Both the position numbers and the translations under genes were made by a program. Of a DNA stretch of 64,000 bases, positions 44,350-53,782 are shown piece by piece; within the stretch, counting starts at the first letter, position 1, and every line of letters begins with the position of its first letter. Source of the DNA: Altericroceibacterium indicum (lineage in GTDB: Bacteria; Pseudomonadota; Alphaproteobacteria; Sphingomonadales; Sphingomonadaceae). The notes under the pieces are model-generated. The model made no database searches, was not told the origin of the DNA, and saw nothing but the letters and a program-made list of their open reading frames with translations. The DNA is taken from NCBI RefSeq assembly GCF_009828105.1, contig NZ_WTYQ01000002.1:248001-312000 (forward strand), written 5' to 3'.

Positions 44350-45774
44350 ATGCCTCTATCCTTTCGTGCAGCCCTGATGGGAACTGCGCTTGCCGCTACG
44401 CTGGCTCTTTCCTGTCCTGCAGTGGCGCAGGATAGCCCTGATCTTGATCGTGCAGCTCAAGGTGTACTGAGCGAGAAAGGTGGAGCACGACGACTGAAGG
44501 GCGATATGACGGATCAGCTTCGTGCGCTGATTCAGAATGGCGAAGTCCGCAATGTCATCTTGTTGATTGGTGATGGCATGGGGGATTCAGAAATCACCGT
44601 AGCGCGCAATTACGCCAAGGGCGCAGGCGGCTTTTTCGAAGGAATCGACGCCCTCCCCATCACTGGACAATATACCCATTATTCACTTGATCGCGAGACC
44701 GGGAAACCAGACTATGTGACCGATTCCGCTGCATCTGCGAGCGAATGGTCAACTGGCGTAAAAACCTATAATGGCGCCATCTCGGTCGATATCCATGGCC
44801 AGCCGCACCCGACTTTGCTGAAGCTCGCGAAAAAGGCAGGCTATGCCACGGGCGATGTTTCCACCGCCGCCATTCAGGATGCCACTCCAGCGGCGCAAGT
44901 CGCCCATGTGCTTCAACGCAAATGCTACAGCCCCTCCGTCACTGCCGAAAAATGCGCACCCAATGCGCTGGAGAACGGCGGTGCGGGCTCTATTTCTGAA
45001 CAATTGCTTGATACGAGGCCGGATGTAACTCTGGGCGGTGGCTCTGCTTCATTCGCGGAGAAAGCACGCGCGGGGAAATGGGCCGGCAAGACCCTGTTCG
45101 AACAAGCCGAGAAGCGCGGATATACAATCGTGCGCAACGCAGCCGCTCTCGACAGTGTGACGCAAGCAGATCAAGAACACCCACTCCTCGGCCTGTTCTC
45201 TGATGACAACATGCCCACCCGCTGGACAGGCCCACACGCCACCTATCATGGCAATCTGGATGACACGCCTGTACGCTGCTCCATCAATCCTGAGCGCACA
45301 AGCGACATTCCCAAGCTTGCTGCCATGACCAGCAAAGCAATCGACCTGCTGAAGACTAACCCCAAGGGGTTCTTCCTGCAGGTTGAAGGCGCATCAATCG
45401 ACAAGCAGGATCACCAGGCTGATCCTTGCGGCCAGATTGGCGAAACGGTTGATCTTGATGAAGCGGTGCAGGTCGCTCTCAACTTCGCCAAGACGGATGG
45501 GCATACGTTGGTCATCGTTACAGCAGATCACGCCCATACCAGCCAGATTATTGCAAATGACAGCAAGTCACCCGGCCTGACGCGCTCCCTTATCACGGCG
45601 GATGATGCGGTTATGACGGTGAATTATGCGACAGCGGAAGTGGGCCATCAGGGCCACACCGGAACCCAGCTTCGGGTAGCGGCATTCGGCCCCTACGCAG
45701 CCAATTTCGCTGGCCTTACCGATCAAAGTGATATGTTCTTCACGATCAGTGAAGCTCTGAAACTGGGGCAGTAA
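44350..45774 (+). CDS. phoA: Alkaline phosphatase (PhoA family)
   Basis: 474-residue periplasmic phosphomonoesterase. The signal peptide [20 protein letters not shown] ends near AVAQD. Metal and active-site motifs match E. coli Pho[11 protein letters not shown] (metal Asp), [11 protein letters not shown] (nucleophile Ser), [11 protein letters not shown] (Zn/Mg ligands), [11 protein letters not shown] (Asp-His) and [10 protein letters not shown] (last Zn His). Conserved Cys residues could form disulphides. AGGAG lies 6 bases before ATG 44350; the frame stays open upstream to 44281, but that would overlap the Pho box. It is monocistronic and probably PhoB-activated. It supplies phosphate from organic esters when phosphate is limiting. 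Confidence 0.95.
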   Translation: MPLSFRAALMGTALAATLALSCPAVAQDSPDLDRAAQGVLSEKGGARRLKGDMTDQLRALIQNGEVRNVILLIGDGMGDSEITVARNYAKGAGGFFEGIDALPITGQYTHYSLDRETGKPDYVTDSAASASEWSTGVKTYNGAISVDIHGQPHPTLLKLAKKAGYATGDVSTAAIQDATPAAQVAHVLQRKCYSPSVTAEKCAPNALENGGAGSISEQLLDTRPDVTLGGGSASFAEKARAGKWAGKTLFEQAEKRGYTIVRNAAALDSVTQADQEHPLLGLFSDDNMPTRWTGPHATYHGNLDDTPVRCSINPERTSDIPKLAAMTSKAIDLLKTNPKGFFLQVEGASIDKQDHQADPCGQIGETVDLDEAVQVALNFAKTDGHTLVIVTADHAHTSQIIANDSKSPGLTRSLITADDAVMTVNYATAEVGHQGHTGTQLRVAAFGPYAANFAGLTDQSDMFFTISEALKLGQ

Positions 45775-45826
45775 TCAAGCAGAAATGTTCAGGAGAGCTG
45801 CTGAAAGGGGCTCTCCTGACAACCGA

Positions 45827-46228
45827 TCAACGGTTAAGGGTCTGAGGGTGCGCCCGGCGCATCTTCTGCATCATGAGTTCTTCAGCACGGAATACCAGCT
45901 CATCGGCATCAAAGGGCTTGGTCATATAATCATCTGCCCCCTCGAAAAACGCGATCTTTTCACTTTCCTGCGCATCAATCGCCGTCAACATCAAGATTGG
46001 CACACTCACGAGGCTTGGGGTGACGCGCATTTCCCTCATCACCAGACCACCATTCATTGATGGCATCATCTGATCGAGAATAGCGAGGTCTGGGGCACGA
46101 AACTGCATGGCTCGCAACGCCTCTTCTCCATCAGGCAGCCAGCCAACCGCGTGACCTGCCTTCATAAGAGCATCAATCACGACCTGCGCGACGATTTCAT
46201 CATCTTCTGCGTAAATGATGCGACCCAT
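45827..46228 (-). CDS. Receiver-only response regulator (CheY-like)
   Basis: 133 residues forming one REC domain and no output domain. The acidic pocket is in YAEDDEIV, the phospho-acceptor Asp in LAILDQMMPSMNG, the switch Thr in ILMLTAIDA, and the conserved Lys in YMTKPFDADEL. The start is ATG 46228 (GGAAG 6 bases before it) rather than the GTG at 46234. No histidine kinase is adjacent, so the partner is elsewhere. The MPSMNGG loop resembles regulators of the DivK/PleD receiver type. It converges on phoA, but nothing shows a functional link. Confidence 0.9.
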   Translation of the reverse strand: MGRIIYAEDDEIVAQVVIDALMKAGHAVGWLPDGEEALRAMQFRAPDLAILDQMMPSMNGGLVMREMRVTPSLVSVPILMLTAIDAQESEKIAFFEGADDYMTKPFDADELVFRAEELMMQKMRRAHPQTLNR

Positions 46229-46234
46229 AATCAC

Positions 46235-46529
46235 TTCCCGTTATGATTTTATATATTTTCAAGGGCATAGTGTAGAACATGCCCGGATGGACTTTCCACA
46301 CTTACTGGGTCACTTCTATAAAGCAGTACAGTTAACGAAATCTCTAATTTTGCTCACTAAATTGCGTTTCAAGCACATGAAAGCGTGCACATTCAGGTTA
46401 ACGAAGGCCTGTGCATCGCAGGTAGGTGGAAAAGCAAAAATGCTTGTGTAGCGATGACTTCTAATAGCTTTCTAATTTTTACATTAGCAGCTATCAGTCA
46501 GGGGGGATATATCCATCACAACCGAGACA
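46235..46529. other. Divergent intergenic region between the receiver gene and the MarR gene
   Basis: 295 bases, moderately AT-rich, with no convincing gene. It should hold the promoters of both divergent genes. GGGGGGATATATCC at 46502-46515 is the most notable local sequence, close to a palindrome. Confidence 0.35.
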
Positions 46530-47504
46530 ATGAAGACTGCAGACCCAACCCCTACCGTGCGCCATTTTAATTCGGACTCTGAATTGATGCGCCACTTCCT
46601 GGCTAAACCGGGTTTTTTGGCAGCGCGAATTGATCAGATCTGTACGGTACTCTTCGCTGACCTCTGTGATTGCGTAACCTTGTCGCAGGCCGAATTGATT
46701 CTACTCATCGATCGCTTTGGCCCGATGTCTCAAATTCAGCTCGCCCGCTCTGCCGGTAATGATAAATCCACCACGGCCTACATTGTCAGCAATCTGGAAA
46801 AAGCGGGGCGGATGATCCGAAAACCCTCCTCAACAGACAGGCGAGTTTCACTGGTTCACCTGAGTGATGACATGTCCGCCGAGGTCGGTCAGTTGAGAAG
46901 CGGGTTCGAGACACTCCAGCAAAAGCTGCAAGAAGCAGCACCCGATACATATCAGCAGTTTCTGACCATTCTCATAAAACTGGGCTGTGACAGCGAGACA
47001 GCCGCCCCCCTCTGGCTGTGCGACGCAAAATGTACGAGCACCGACCTTACTGTTGCAACGAGCTTTTTATCCCGCCGTTTGCTGCAATCCTTACAGGCAG
47101 AATGCGTGGTGCGCACGAAGGGGTTGGGCATCACCTTGCGCCAATTCTCTCTTCTGTTCCTGTTGCGCCATCGCGCATCCGTGACGCAAGGCACCTTTTC
47201 CCGCCTGTTTGGGCTGGACCCATCCACTTGCGCCGTCATTATGAACGGGCTGGAAAAGCGTGGCATGATCGCATGGGAACGCTCCCCCAGCGATAAACGG
47301 GAACGGGTTTACACAATCACCCCCCTGGGGCTGAAAACTTTTCCGGAATATTACCGGCATGTGTTGGAAGCGCAGGCTTTCATCATGCGCCATCATAGTG
47401 AAGAGGAACTCGATCTGGTGATCGAAACACTTCGCCAAATGGTGAGACGGTATAATTCGCGCCTGCGCTATCCGGGCTTTGTATCTGAATTGCTCGAGGC
47501 TTAG
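46530..47504 (+). CDS. Tandem (double) MarR-family transcriptional regulator
   Basis: 324 residues with two MarR winged-helix units in one chain. Unit 1 (about residues 20-150): [44 protein letters not shown], wing [15 protein letters not shown]. Unit 2 (about 175-315): [45 protein letters not shown], wing [17 protein letters not shown]. Both recognition helices and both wings look intact. Ordinary MarR proteins are about 150 residues and work as homodimers, so this one may be a fused pseudo-dimer with unequal halves. The first Met is probably correct but has only a weak ribosome site. Neighbours do not identify a target. Its stop overlaps the queF stop on the other strand. Confidence 0.88.
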   Translation: MKTADPTPTVRHFNSDSELMRHFLAKPGFLAARIDQICTVLFADLCDCVTLSQAELILLIDRFGPMSQIQLARSAGNDKSTTAYIVSNLEKAGRMIRKPSSTDRRVSLVHLSDDMSAEVGQLRSGFETLQQKLQEAAPDTYQQFLTILIKLGCDSETAAPLWLCDAKCTSTDLTVATSFLSRRLLQSLQAECVVRTKGLGITLRQFSLLFLLRHRASVTQGTFSRLFGLDPSTCAVIMNGLEKRGMIAWERSPSDKRERVYTITPLGLKTFPEYYRHVLEAQAFIMRHHSEEELDLVIETLRQMVRRYNSRLRYPGFVSELLEA

Positions 47505-47968
47505 CCCCGTCCGCGATAGGATGCGACCCCCTGATCGGGCACCCACAAGCCTTCAGGCGGCGAACCGCTCTGCCAGAATACATCGATCGGGATACCGCCG
47601 CGCGGATACCAATAACCACCAATGCGCAGCCAGCGCGGCTTCATTTCATCGAACAAGCGCTGACCAATGCCAACCGTCACATCCTCATGAAAACCGCAGT
47701 GATTGCGGAACGAACCGAGGAATAACTTCAGGCTCTTGGATTCGACGATGGTTTCACCCGGCGCATAATCAAGCACCAGATGGGCGAAATCCGGCTGTCC
47801 GGTCACTGGGCATAAAGAGGTAAATTCAGGTGCTGCAAAGCGCACGAGATACAGGCTGCCCTTACGCGGATTTGGCACATAATCGAGCACGGCTGCTTCT
47901 GGCGATGCAGGAAGCGCGCTCTGCTGGCCCAAGTGCAGGGGGCCGGTCTGGTCGGGAGTGTCACTCAT
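47501..47968 (-). CDS. queF: NADPH-dependent 7-cyano-7-deazaguanine reductase QueF
   Basis: 155-residue single-domain (YkvM-type) QueF that reduces preQ0 to preQ1 in queuosine synthesis. The active-site Cys is in [20 protein letters not shown], and the conserved [21 protein letters not shown] segment holds the QueF substrate/NADPH motif ES-K-L. The ending includes [16 protein letters not shown]. Length fits the short subfamily. The 3' end overlaps the convergent MarR gene by 4 bases. The window also has a YhhQ transporter (9718), so preQ compounds can probably be both made and imported. Confidence 0.95.
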   Translation of the reverse strand: MSDTPDQTGPLHLGQQSALPASPEAAVLDYVPNPRKGSLYLVRFAAPEFTSLCPVTGQPDFAHLVLDYAPGETIVESKSLKLFLGSFRNHCGFHEDVTVGIGQRLFDEMKPRWLRIGGYWYPRGGIPIDVFWQSGSPPEGLWVPDQGVASYRGRG

Positions 47969-48085
47969 GCAACGCTGATGCCCTGATCGGTGCTTTCATA
48001 CAAGTGGCCGGTTTGACGCAGATAAATCACGCGCTATTCAGCGCATCCCCGCTTGGCGCTATTTAAGGCGCATAACATTCGAGCC

Positions 48086-49279
48086 ATGACCATTCGCCAC
48101 CTACTACTCCCAAGCCTAGCGCTACTGATCGCATCGCCAGCACTGGCAGCACAAGATTCGGTGACCGGCTTCAAGCTGCCCCCGTCGTCCGATCAAACGC
48201 CTGAGGTTCAAGGCCCGGTTGTTGATGATGTGCCAGCTCCCACGGTTCCAAACGCGACTCCTACCCCCAAGCCCACGTCCACGCCAAAAGCTGAGCCGAC
48301 TCCAAAAACTGTAGCGACGCCCAAGCCAACAACCAGCCCGACTCCGGCACCTGCAACGCGGTCACCAAGCAAGCCGAAAGCAGAGCCGACACCCACTCCT
48401 CGGCCGCAGACCAGCCGCGAAGCCGAAACAACACCCGATGCCGCGTTGCCGGAAAACGCACCTGTCGCAACCCCCACTCCTGCACCGGCAGAGACACCAA
48501 CAGCCCAGACACCCCTACCCGTGCCGGCCGAAACAGCGCCCACGCCGGAAGTGGCATCCTCTGATAGTGGCAGCGCATCGTTCTGGCCCTGGCTGCTAGG
48601 GCTGGCCATTATCGCGATCATGGCGCTGGGCGGCTTCTTGTGGAGGAAGCGTGAGAAGGCAAACCAGACACCTCTTCTGTTAGAACGCCCGCGTGTCCCG
48701 GCCGCGCCGCAACCAGCAGCAACGCCGGACGACACTGCGCCATCTCCGCCACCGGCAACCGCTGATACCCCGGCCGACACCCTTGCCAATATTACGCAGG
48801 ATGGACCTTTGCGGTTGGCGATGGAGGCCCGCGAATTGTCGTTGACTCTCATCAATGCAACGCTGAGCTACCGCTTGATGATCACCAATATGGGGGAGGT
48901 GCCGCTGCGCAATCTCATCCTGACGGGGAATATGATTGGTGCCCACGCATCACTGACACGCGAAGAGCAGATCGCAAGCGAAGCGCATGACTTTGACGTG
49001 CTGGAACGGATCGACGAGATATCGGCTGGCGGCAGCTATGTTTTCAACGAAGAGTTTCGTCTGCCATTTCGTGAGATCAGACCCATCCGGCAAGGTAACA
49101 GCGCCTTGTTTGTCCCGCTGGTCAGGTTTCGCATCATAGCAGACGGCTTGCCGCAGACTGCACTGCAAACATCGATGATCGGGCTTCGCTCAGAACGTGC
49201 CGGTGGTGGGTTGCAGCCGTTCCGCCTGGATCAAGGCCCGCGTGTATTTACCGATCTGGCACAACGAGCATTCACCTGA
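48086..49279 (+). CDS. Uncharacterised membrane protein with Pro/Thr-rich periplasmic segment
   Basis: 397 residues. The signal-like N-terminus is MTIRHLLLPSLALLIASPALAA. A low-complexity stretch follows (about residues 25-165) dominated by PTP, TPKP and PAP repeats, then one transmembrane helix (FWPWLLGLAIIAIMALGGFLW) with a basic stop (RKREK). A second Pro-rich linker precedes a folded C-terminal domain (about 240-397: LRLAMEARELSLTLINATLSYRLMITNMGEVPLRNLIL). The cytoplasmic domain after the helix has the look of a beta-sandwich. The layout suggests an envelope-spanning scaffold; no function is known to me. It is divergent from queF. A perfect hairpin follows the stop. Confidence 0.75.
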   Translation: MTIRHLLLPSLALLIASPALAAQDSVTGFKLPPSSDQTPEVQGPVVDDVPAPTVPNATPTPKPTSTPKAEPTPKTVATPKPTTSPTPAPATRSPSKPKAEPTPTPRPQTSREAETTPDAALPENAPVATPTPAPAETPTAQTPLPVPAETAPTPEVASSDSGSASFWPWLLGLAIIAIMALGGFLWRKREKANQTPLLLERPRVPAAPQPAATPDDTAPSPPPATADTPADTLANITQDGPLRLAMEARELSLTLINATLSYRLMITNMGEVPLRNLILTGNMIGAHASLTREEQIASEAHDFDVLERIDEISAGGSYVFNEEFRLPFREIRPIRQGNSALFVPLVRFRIIADGLPQTALQTSMIGLRSERAGGGLQPFRLDQGPRVFTDLAQRAFT

Positions 49280-49288
49280 TGATCTTAT

Positions 49289-49314
49289 CGAGGGGCGAGA
49301 CAACTCGCCCCTCG
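49289..49314 (+). terminator. Perfect 11-bp hairpin after the Pro-rich membrane protein
   Basis: CGAGGGGCGAG (49289-49299) and CTCGCCCCTCG (49304-49314) pair completely around an ACAA loop, 9 bases past the stop and 33 bases before the next start. There is no U-tract. It probably ends or attenuates the upstream transcript. Confidence 0.55.
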
Positions 49315-49347
49315 ACGCGCTGTCTTGCAAAGTATACCAATTGAGCC

Positions 49348-50193
49348 ATGGAATCTCTTGTCTCGACCGAATGGCTCGCCAACCATCTTAACCATCCCGA
49401 TTGTATCATCCTTGATGCATCAAGCCACCTCCCCACTGCTGAACGCGATGCCGCAGCAGAATTTGCCAATGCCCATATTCCCGGTGCTCGCTTTCTTGAT
49501 CTGGCTAGCCTGACCGACAAGGATAGCCCCGTTCCCCATGCGCTGGCGAACGCAGATCAGGTGGCACAGCGCCTCAGCGCACTGGGCGTTGGGCAAGACA
49601 GCACAGTCATTCTTTATGATGATAGCATCGTGAAAACCTCAGCGCGGGCGTGGTTCAACCTGCGAATGCATGGGATGAAAAAATGCGCGATACTGGATGG
49701 CGGGTTGGGCAAATGGCGGTCTGAAGGCAGAGCGTTGGAAGACGGTGAAGCGCCGGTGATGGCTGCAGACTTCACTCCACAGCCCGGCGATGGCAGCATT
49801 CGCAGCAAGGGGGATATTCTGCGCAATTGCGCCAGCGGCAGCGAGCAGCTTCTCGATGCCCGTGATGCTGGACGCTTCAGCGGGGAAATCCCGGATTTCC
49901 GCCCCGGAGTGGCCAGCGGTCATATTCCCGGCTCGCGCAATCTGCCCTTCACTGAAGTTTATAATGACAATGGCACGTTTAAATCCCCCACCGAATTACG
50001 CAGAGTGTTTGAACAGGCTGGCATTGACCTTGCCAAACCCCTCATCACCACATGCGGTAGTGGCGTCACGGCGTCAGTCCTGCTGTTCGCGGCTCATCTG
50101 ATGGGCAAGGGTAATGTTGCCTTGTATGATGGAAGCTGGAGCGAATGGGCCGTTGACCCTGAAACTCCCAAAGCGACAGGGGCCGCAGCATGA
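49348..50193 (+). CDS. sseA: 3-mercaptopyruvate/thiosulfate sulfurtransferase (two rhodanese domains)
   Basis: 281 residues. An N-terminal non-catalytic rhodanese domain (SLVSTEWLANHLNHPDCIILDAS, HIPGARFLDL) is followed by a catalytic one (LLDARDAGRFSG, GHIPGSRNLPF) with the active-site loop TTCGSGVTASV. CGSGVTA is typical of mercaptopyruvate sulfurtransferase rather than rhodanese proper. It transfers sulfane sulfur to thiols or cyanide and is cytoplasmic. Its stop overlaps the metC start (ATGA), starting a chain of three overlapping genes and pointing to cysteine/homocysteine sulfur handling. Confidence 0.93.
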   Translation: MESLVSTEWLANHLNHPDCIILDASSHLPTAERDAAAEFANAHIPGARFLDLASLTDKDSPVPHALANADQVAQRLSALGVGQDSTVILYDDSIVKTSARAWFNLRMHGMKKCAILDGGLGKWRSEGRALEDGEAPVMAADFTPQPGDGSIRSKGDILRNCASGSEQLLDARDAGRFSGEIPDFRPGVASGHIPGSRNLPFTEVYNDNGTFKSPTELRRVFEQAGIDLAKPLITTCGSGVTASVLLFAAHLMGKGNVALYDGSWSEWAVDPETPKATGAAA

Positions 50194-51392
50194 GCGCACA
50201 TAACAGCAGCAAACCCGCCACCAAGGTGGTCAGCGGCGGGCGGCGCAAGGATTGGACATGGCCGGTAGTCAATCCGCCCATCTGGCGCGCTAGCACGCAT
50301 CTTTATGAAACCACTCAGGATCTTCGGCGTGGCCACCCCAATGAAGACGGTCACTTTCACTATGGCCGGCGTGGTTCACCCACCCAATGGGCTTTGGCAG
50401 AAGCGCTGACCGAGTTGGAACCAGGCGCTTACGGAACGCTGCTTTATCCCAGTGGTGTGTCTGCCATTTCCGGGGCTTTGCTTGGCGTGCTGAAAGCCGG
50501 TGATGTGCTTTTGATGACAGACAATGTCTATGAACCAAGCCGGGATTTAACCCGCACCTTGCTGGCCGATTTCAACATTGAAACGCGCTTCTTCGACCCA
50601 TTGGATGTGGACGGGTTTGCCGATTGTTTCTGCCCCAAAACCGCAGCTGTTTTGTTCGAGGCACCCGGCAGTCTGACGCTTGAAATGTGCGATGTGCCAA
50701 AACTGGCTGCTATTGCGCGCGCAAATGGCGCGCTCAGCCTGATTGATAATACATGGGCCGGGCCACTTGGCTTTACCCCGCTTACCCATGGGTGTGACAT
50801 TACAATCATGGCGCTGACCAAACATGTTGGCGGCCATTCCGACCTGATGATGGGCAGCGTTGCCGCGGGCGAAGAACTTTACAAACGCCTGAGAATCAAG
50901 TCTCAGGCGCTGGGTATGGTGGTATCCCCCGATGATGCCGCGCTGGCCTTGCGCGGTCTGCGCACTATGCACGTCCGTTTGCAACATTCCACGGCCACAG
51001 CGCTGAAGCTGGCTGAGTGGCTTGAACAGCGGCCTGAAGTAGCGCGCGTGATGTGCCCGATGCTGCCGGGCGCACCTGGGCATGATCTGTGGGCACGTGA
51101 TTTCACAGGTGGCTGCGGCCTGTTCAGCTTTTTGCTGAAAGGCGCGGATGTGCAGGCACAATCACGCTTTATAGACGCGCTGGAACTGTTCGGCATCGGC
51201 TATAGCTGGGGTGGGTTTGAAAGTCTGGCCACACCGTTTGAGCCAAGCCGCGCGCGCAGTGCAACTTCATGGCCACCAGCGGGTGTGGAGCGAGAAGATC
51301 GCTTCGGCATCAGGCTGGCCATTGGCCTTGAAGACCCAGATGATCTACAGTCTGATCTTGCCCAAGCTTTTGAAAAAATGGACCTTAAATGA
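50190..51392 (+). CDS. metC: Cystathionine beta-lyase (Cys/Met metabolism PLP enzyme)
   Basis: 400-residue PLP enzyme of the Cys/Met family that cleaves cystathionine to homocysteine, pyruvate and ammonia. Seen: the substrate/PLP-phosphate Tyr-Arg region HFHYGRRGSPTQWALAEALTELE, YPSGVSAISGALL, the cofactor Asp in LIDNTWAGPLGFTPL, and the PLP-lysine motif MALTKHVGGHSDLMMG. C-terminal GYSWGGFESLATP is characteristic of the MetC branch (rather than MetB). Normal length. It overlaps sseA by 4 bases and mscS by 4 bases, so the three are translated together. Confidence 0.94.
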   Translation: MSAHNSSKPATKVVSGGRRKDWTWPVVNPPIWRASTHLYETTQDLRRGHPNEDGHFHYGRRGSPTQWALAEALTELEPGAYGTLLYPSGVSAISGALLGVLKAGDVLLMTDNVYEPSRDLTRTLLADFNIETRFFDPLDVDGFADCFCPKTAAVLFEAPGSLTLEMCDVPKLAAIARANGALSLIDNTWAGPLGFTPLTHGCDITIMALTKHVGGHSDLMMGSVAAGEELYKRLRIKSQALGMVVSPDDAALALRGLRTMHVRLQHSTATALKLAEWLEQRPEVARVMCPMLPGAPGHDLWARDFTGGCGLFSFLLKGADVQAQSRFIDALELFGIGYSWGGFESLATPFEPSRARSATSWPPAGVEREDRFGIRLAIGLEDPDDLQSDLAQAFEKMDLK

Positions 51393-52519
51393 CAGCTCCT
51401 ACCGATGCAGCCACTTCCTCCAGCGGAAATTCAGCAATAGATATGCTGTTAAATCCGCAAGGGAGTGAAGTGGCCTCATCGGCAGCCAGTAATGCTCCTG
51501 CCGCAGCGGCCACCCCCGCCCCTGATGATGCGGTAGGCGCTGCGGATAGTATCAGGGATGCTGTGACTCAGCACAGCATGACTGTCGGCGAAATCATCAA
51601 TAAGCTCGATGCGATTGGCTTCACGGTCGGCTCTACCCGCATTTCGGTGTGGAGCGCACTGCTGGTCTTTATGGTCATCGCAGCGACGATCATTTTTGCC
51701 CGCATTGGCAGCAGGCTGGCGCATAGTATGTTCAACCGGCTGACTCGCCTCAGCCCGACCCAGCAGGTGCTGGGAGAGAAGCTGTTAACGCTGATCGTCT
51801 GGGCGGTTGCCATCCTGATGGCAATTGATGTTCTGGGCATCAATTTGACCGCTCTTACCGTGTTTTCCGGCGCTTTTGGCCTTGCCATCGGTTTTGGCCT
51901 TCAGAAAACCTTCGGCAATCTGATCGCCGGAATCATCTTGCTGATGGACCGTTCGATCAAGCCGGGCGATGTGATTGCGGTGTCCGATCAGGCGGGCAAT
52001 TCCACCTTTGGCCAGATTCGCAAAATCGGCATTCGCGCAGTTTCAGTGACAACGCGGGATCGCCGTGAGTATCTGATTCCAAACGAACAATTGATGATCA
52101 ATCAGGTGGAAAACTGGTCCTATTCCAGCAAGGTTGTGCGGATTCAGGTGCCGGTTGGCGTGTCATACAACGCTGATATCAAGCTGGCGGAAGAATTGAT
52201 GATGCAGGCCGCCAAAGAGGCAAAGCGTGTCCTTGAAACCCCGCCGCCTTCGGCCTGGCTGGACTCTTATGGGGACAGTTCGGTGAACTTCGTCATCCAG
52301 TGCTGGATCGATGATCCGGAAGAAGGCGTGGGCAATGTCCGGTCGGAAGTTCTCAAGAATTTGTGGTGGCTGTTCAAGGAACATGACGTTGAAATCCCCT
52401 TCCCTCAGCGCGACATTAATCTGCGTGGGAATGAACAATTTGAGCACCTTATCGCCGCTATTGCCCAACGAATGGAAAAGCGTGACGATGCTCTTCCGCC
52501 CAGAAAATCCGAAGAATGA
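51389..52519 (+). CDS. Mechanosensitive ion channel, MscS family
   Basis: 376 residues. A low-complexity Ala/Pro N-terminus (about 60 residues) precedes three transmembrane helices: ISVWSALLVFMVIAATIIF, LTLIVWAVAILMAIDVLG, and the pore-lining TM3 AFGLAIGFGLQKTFGNLIAGIILLMDRSIKPGD. The beta domain follows (VRIQVPVGVSYNADIKLAEELM). This opens under osmotic downshock to release solutes. Its start overlaps the metC stop. Being embedded in a sulfur-amino-acid gene chain is unexpected and may be positional only. A 205-base gap separates it from the cys cluster. Confidence 0.92.
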   Translation: MTAPTDAATSSSGNSAIDMLLNPQGSEVASSAASNAPAAAATPAPDDAVGAADSIRDAVTQHSMTVGEIINKLDAIGFTVGSTRISVWSALLVFMVIAATIIFARIGSRLAHSMFNRLTRLSPTQQVLGEKLLTLIVWAVAILMAIDVLGINLTALTVFSGAFGLAIGFGLQKTFGNLIAGIILLMDRSIKPGDVIAVSDQAGNSTFGQIRKIGIRAVSVTTRDRREYLIPNEQLMINQVENWSYSSKVVRIQVPVGVSYNADIKLAEELMMQAAKEAKRVLETPPPSAWLDSYGDSSVNFVIQCWIDDPEEGVGNVRSEVLKNLWWLFKEHDVEIPFPQRDINLRGNEQFEHLIAAIAQRMEKRDDALPPRKSEE

Positions 52520-52724
52520 CGCCGCCTGTCGCCAATCCTTCAAGATGACCTGACGGGCACACAAAGCAACCTAACAGCACGACAAGCGCTTTCAACAGCA
52601 CCACAAAGATACATTGGGCCAACCTGCCAATGAAAGCCCCGCTTCGCTTGCGCTAAAGCTCAACTACCCCCTGCCAAAACCATTCTCGCTGGCACTTCGT
52701 GTCTGCCCTCGCCATCTCACCTTC

Positions 52725-53486
52725 ATGGAACAGGCAGGCACAATCTATCTCGTGGGCGCAGGCCCCGGTGATCCCGATCTTCTGACGCTGCGTGCAGCGC
52801 GGTTGTTGATGAGCGCATCCTTGATTGTGCATGATGGTCTGGTGGACCCGAAAATTCTTGCCATGGCCAAGCAAGGCGCCAAGCTCATCTCGGTGGCCAA
52901 GCGCCGTTCGAAGCATACCCTGCCCCAAGATGACATTAATGCCCTGCTGGTTACTGAAGCGAAGGCTGGACGTGATGTGGTGCGCCTCAAAGGCGGTGAC
53001 CCGTTCATTTTCGGGCGCGGCGGGGAAGAGGCTGAAGCAGCCCGCGCTGAGGGCGTGCATGTCGAGATTGTCCCCGGCATCAGCGCAGCCAATGGCGCGG
53101 CAGCGGCAGCGCAAATTCCGCTGACCCATCGCGATCATGCCAGCATCGTCAGTTTTGTGGCTGGCCAGTGCAAGGGCCTGAAAGATCAGGATTGGGCGGG
53201 CCTTGCCGGAAAAGGCCGCACACTCGTAATTTACATGGGCGTAAAAACTGCGCCGATGATTGCCGAAAAATTGATGGAAGATGGCCTGTCTCCCGCTATG
53301 CCCGTGGCGGTGATCGAGAATGGCGCACGCCCGGAAATGCGGGTGCTGCGCAGTTCCCTCGCTGGCCTGCCTGAAATGGTCGAGGCCAACAAAGTTCAAA
53401 GCCCTGCACTGATCGTGATCGGGGATGTCACTGCAAGCCGCGATGAAGCGGCGCTCAAACAACTCGCGCTGGAGGCGCAGCCATGA
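52725..53486 (+). CDS. cobA: Uroporphyrinogen-III C-methyltransferase (SUMT)
   Basis: 253 residues. It methylates uroporphyrinogen III twice to precorrin-2, on the way to the siroheme needed by the sulfite reductase encoded two genes downstream. The SAM-binding start is TIYLVGAGPGDPDLLTLRAARLL. Further family motifs are VRLKGGDPFIFGRGGEEAE, VVPGISAANGAAAAAQIPLTHRD and TLVIYMGVKTAPMI. ATG 52725 fits the family N-terminus; the longer frame upstream is not homologous. It is single-domain, without the CysG dehydrogenase/ferrochelatase part. The ATGA overlap with the next gene makes it the first gene of the assimilatory sulfite operon. Confidence 0.95.
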   Translation: MEQAGTIYLVGAGPGDPDLLTLRAARLLMSASLIVHDGLVDPKILAMAKQGAKLISVAKRRSKHTLPQDDINALLVTEAKAGRDVVRLKGGDPFIFGRGGEEAEAARAEGVHVEIVPGISAANGAAAAAQIPLTHRDHASIVSFVAGQCKGLKDQDWAGLAGKGRTLVIYMGVKTAPMIAEKLMEDGLSPAMPVAVIENGARPEMRVLRSSLAGLPEMVEANKVQSPALIVIGDVTASRDEAALKQLALEAQP

Positions 53487-53782
53487 AGATCCTTACGGGC
53501 AATAATCTGGAGACCGGCGCGGTCGTCTGGTGGGACGGCCAGAACTGGTCCCTCAATGTGAACGATGCCGTGGACGCTGGCGACGATTTTGAAACCATTC
53601 TGGCAAGCGAAGAAGCCGCCCGCCGGGTGAATGTGCCCTATGCCATTGATGGTGAAAAGCTGCCCAACGGCTCCGTCCGCCCGGCCCATATCAAAGACCG
53701 TATTCGCGCGCTTGGCCCCACGGTCCGCGCTGACCTCACTCTCAAGCCGAACGATCCTGCTGCGATCGACGAGGTAATCTGA
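53483..53782 (+). CDS. DUF2849 domain-containing protein of the sulfite reductase operon
   Basis: 99 residues: MKILTGNNLETGAVVWWDGQ, then EEAARRVNVPYAIDGEKLPNGSVRPAHIKDRIRALGPTVR. This small family is regularly found before the nitrite/sulfite reductase gene in alphaproteobacteria; its function is unknown. A role in siroheme or iron-sulfur handling, or as a reductase accessory, is inferred from position only. It overlaps cobA by 4 bases and the cysI start by one base (TGATG), so coupling is tight. Confidence 0.85.
   Translation: MKILTGNNLETGAVVWWDGQNWSLNVNDAVDAGDDFETILASEEAARRVNVPYAIDGEKLPNGSVRPAHIKDRIRALGPTVRADLTLKPNDPAAIDEVI

Noticed and set aside
48236-48540. Possible tandem DNA repeat or CRISPR-like array
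   Set aside because: The periodicity comes from Pro/Thr/Ala codons in a protein linker; units vary in length and sequence and there are no spacers. No CRISPR array is seen anywhere in the window.
48208-48855. Gly/Val-rich 215-codon frame opposite the Pro/Thr-rich segment
   Set aside because: It is the reverse reading of PTP-type repeats and gives a Gly-Val-Gly low-complexity string; not a gene.
52614-52724. N-terminal extension of the SUMT gene
   Set aside because: The extra 37 residues are not homologous to SUMT and the family N-terminus fits ATG 52725.
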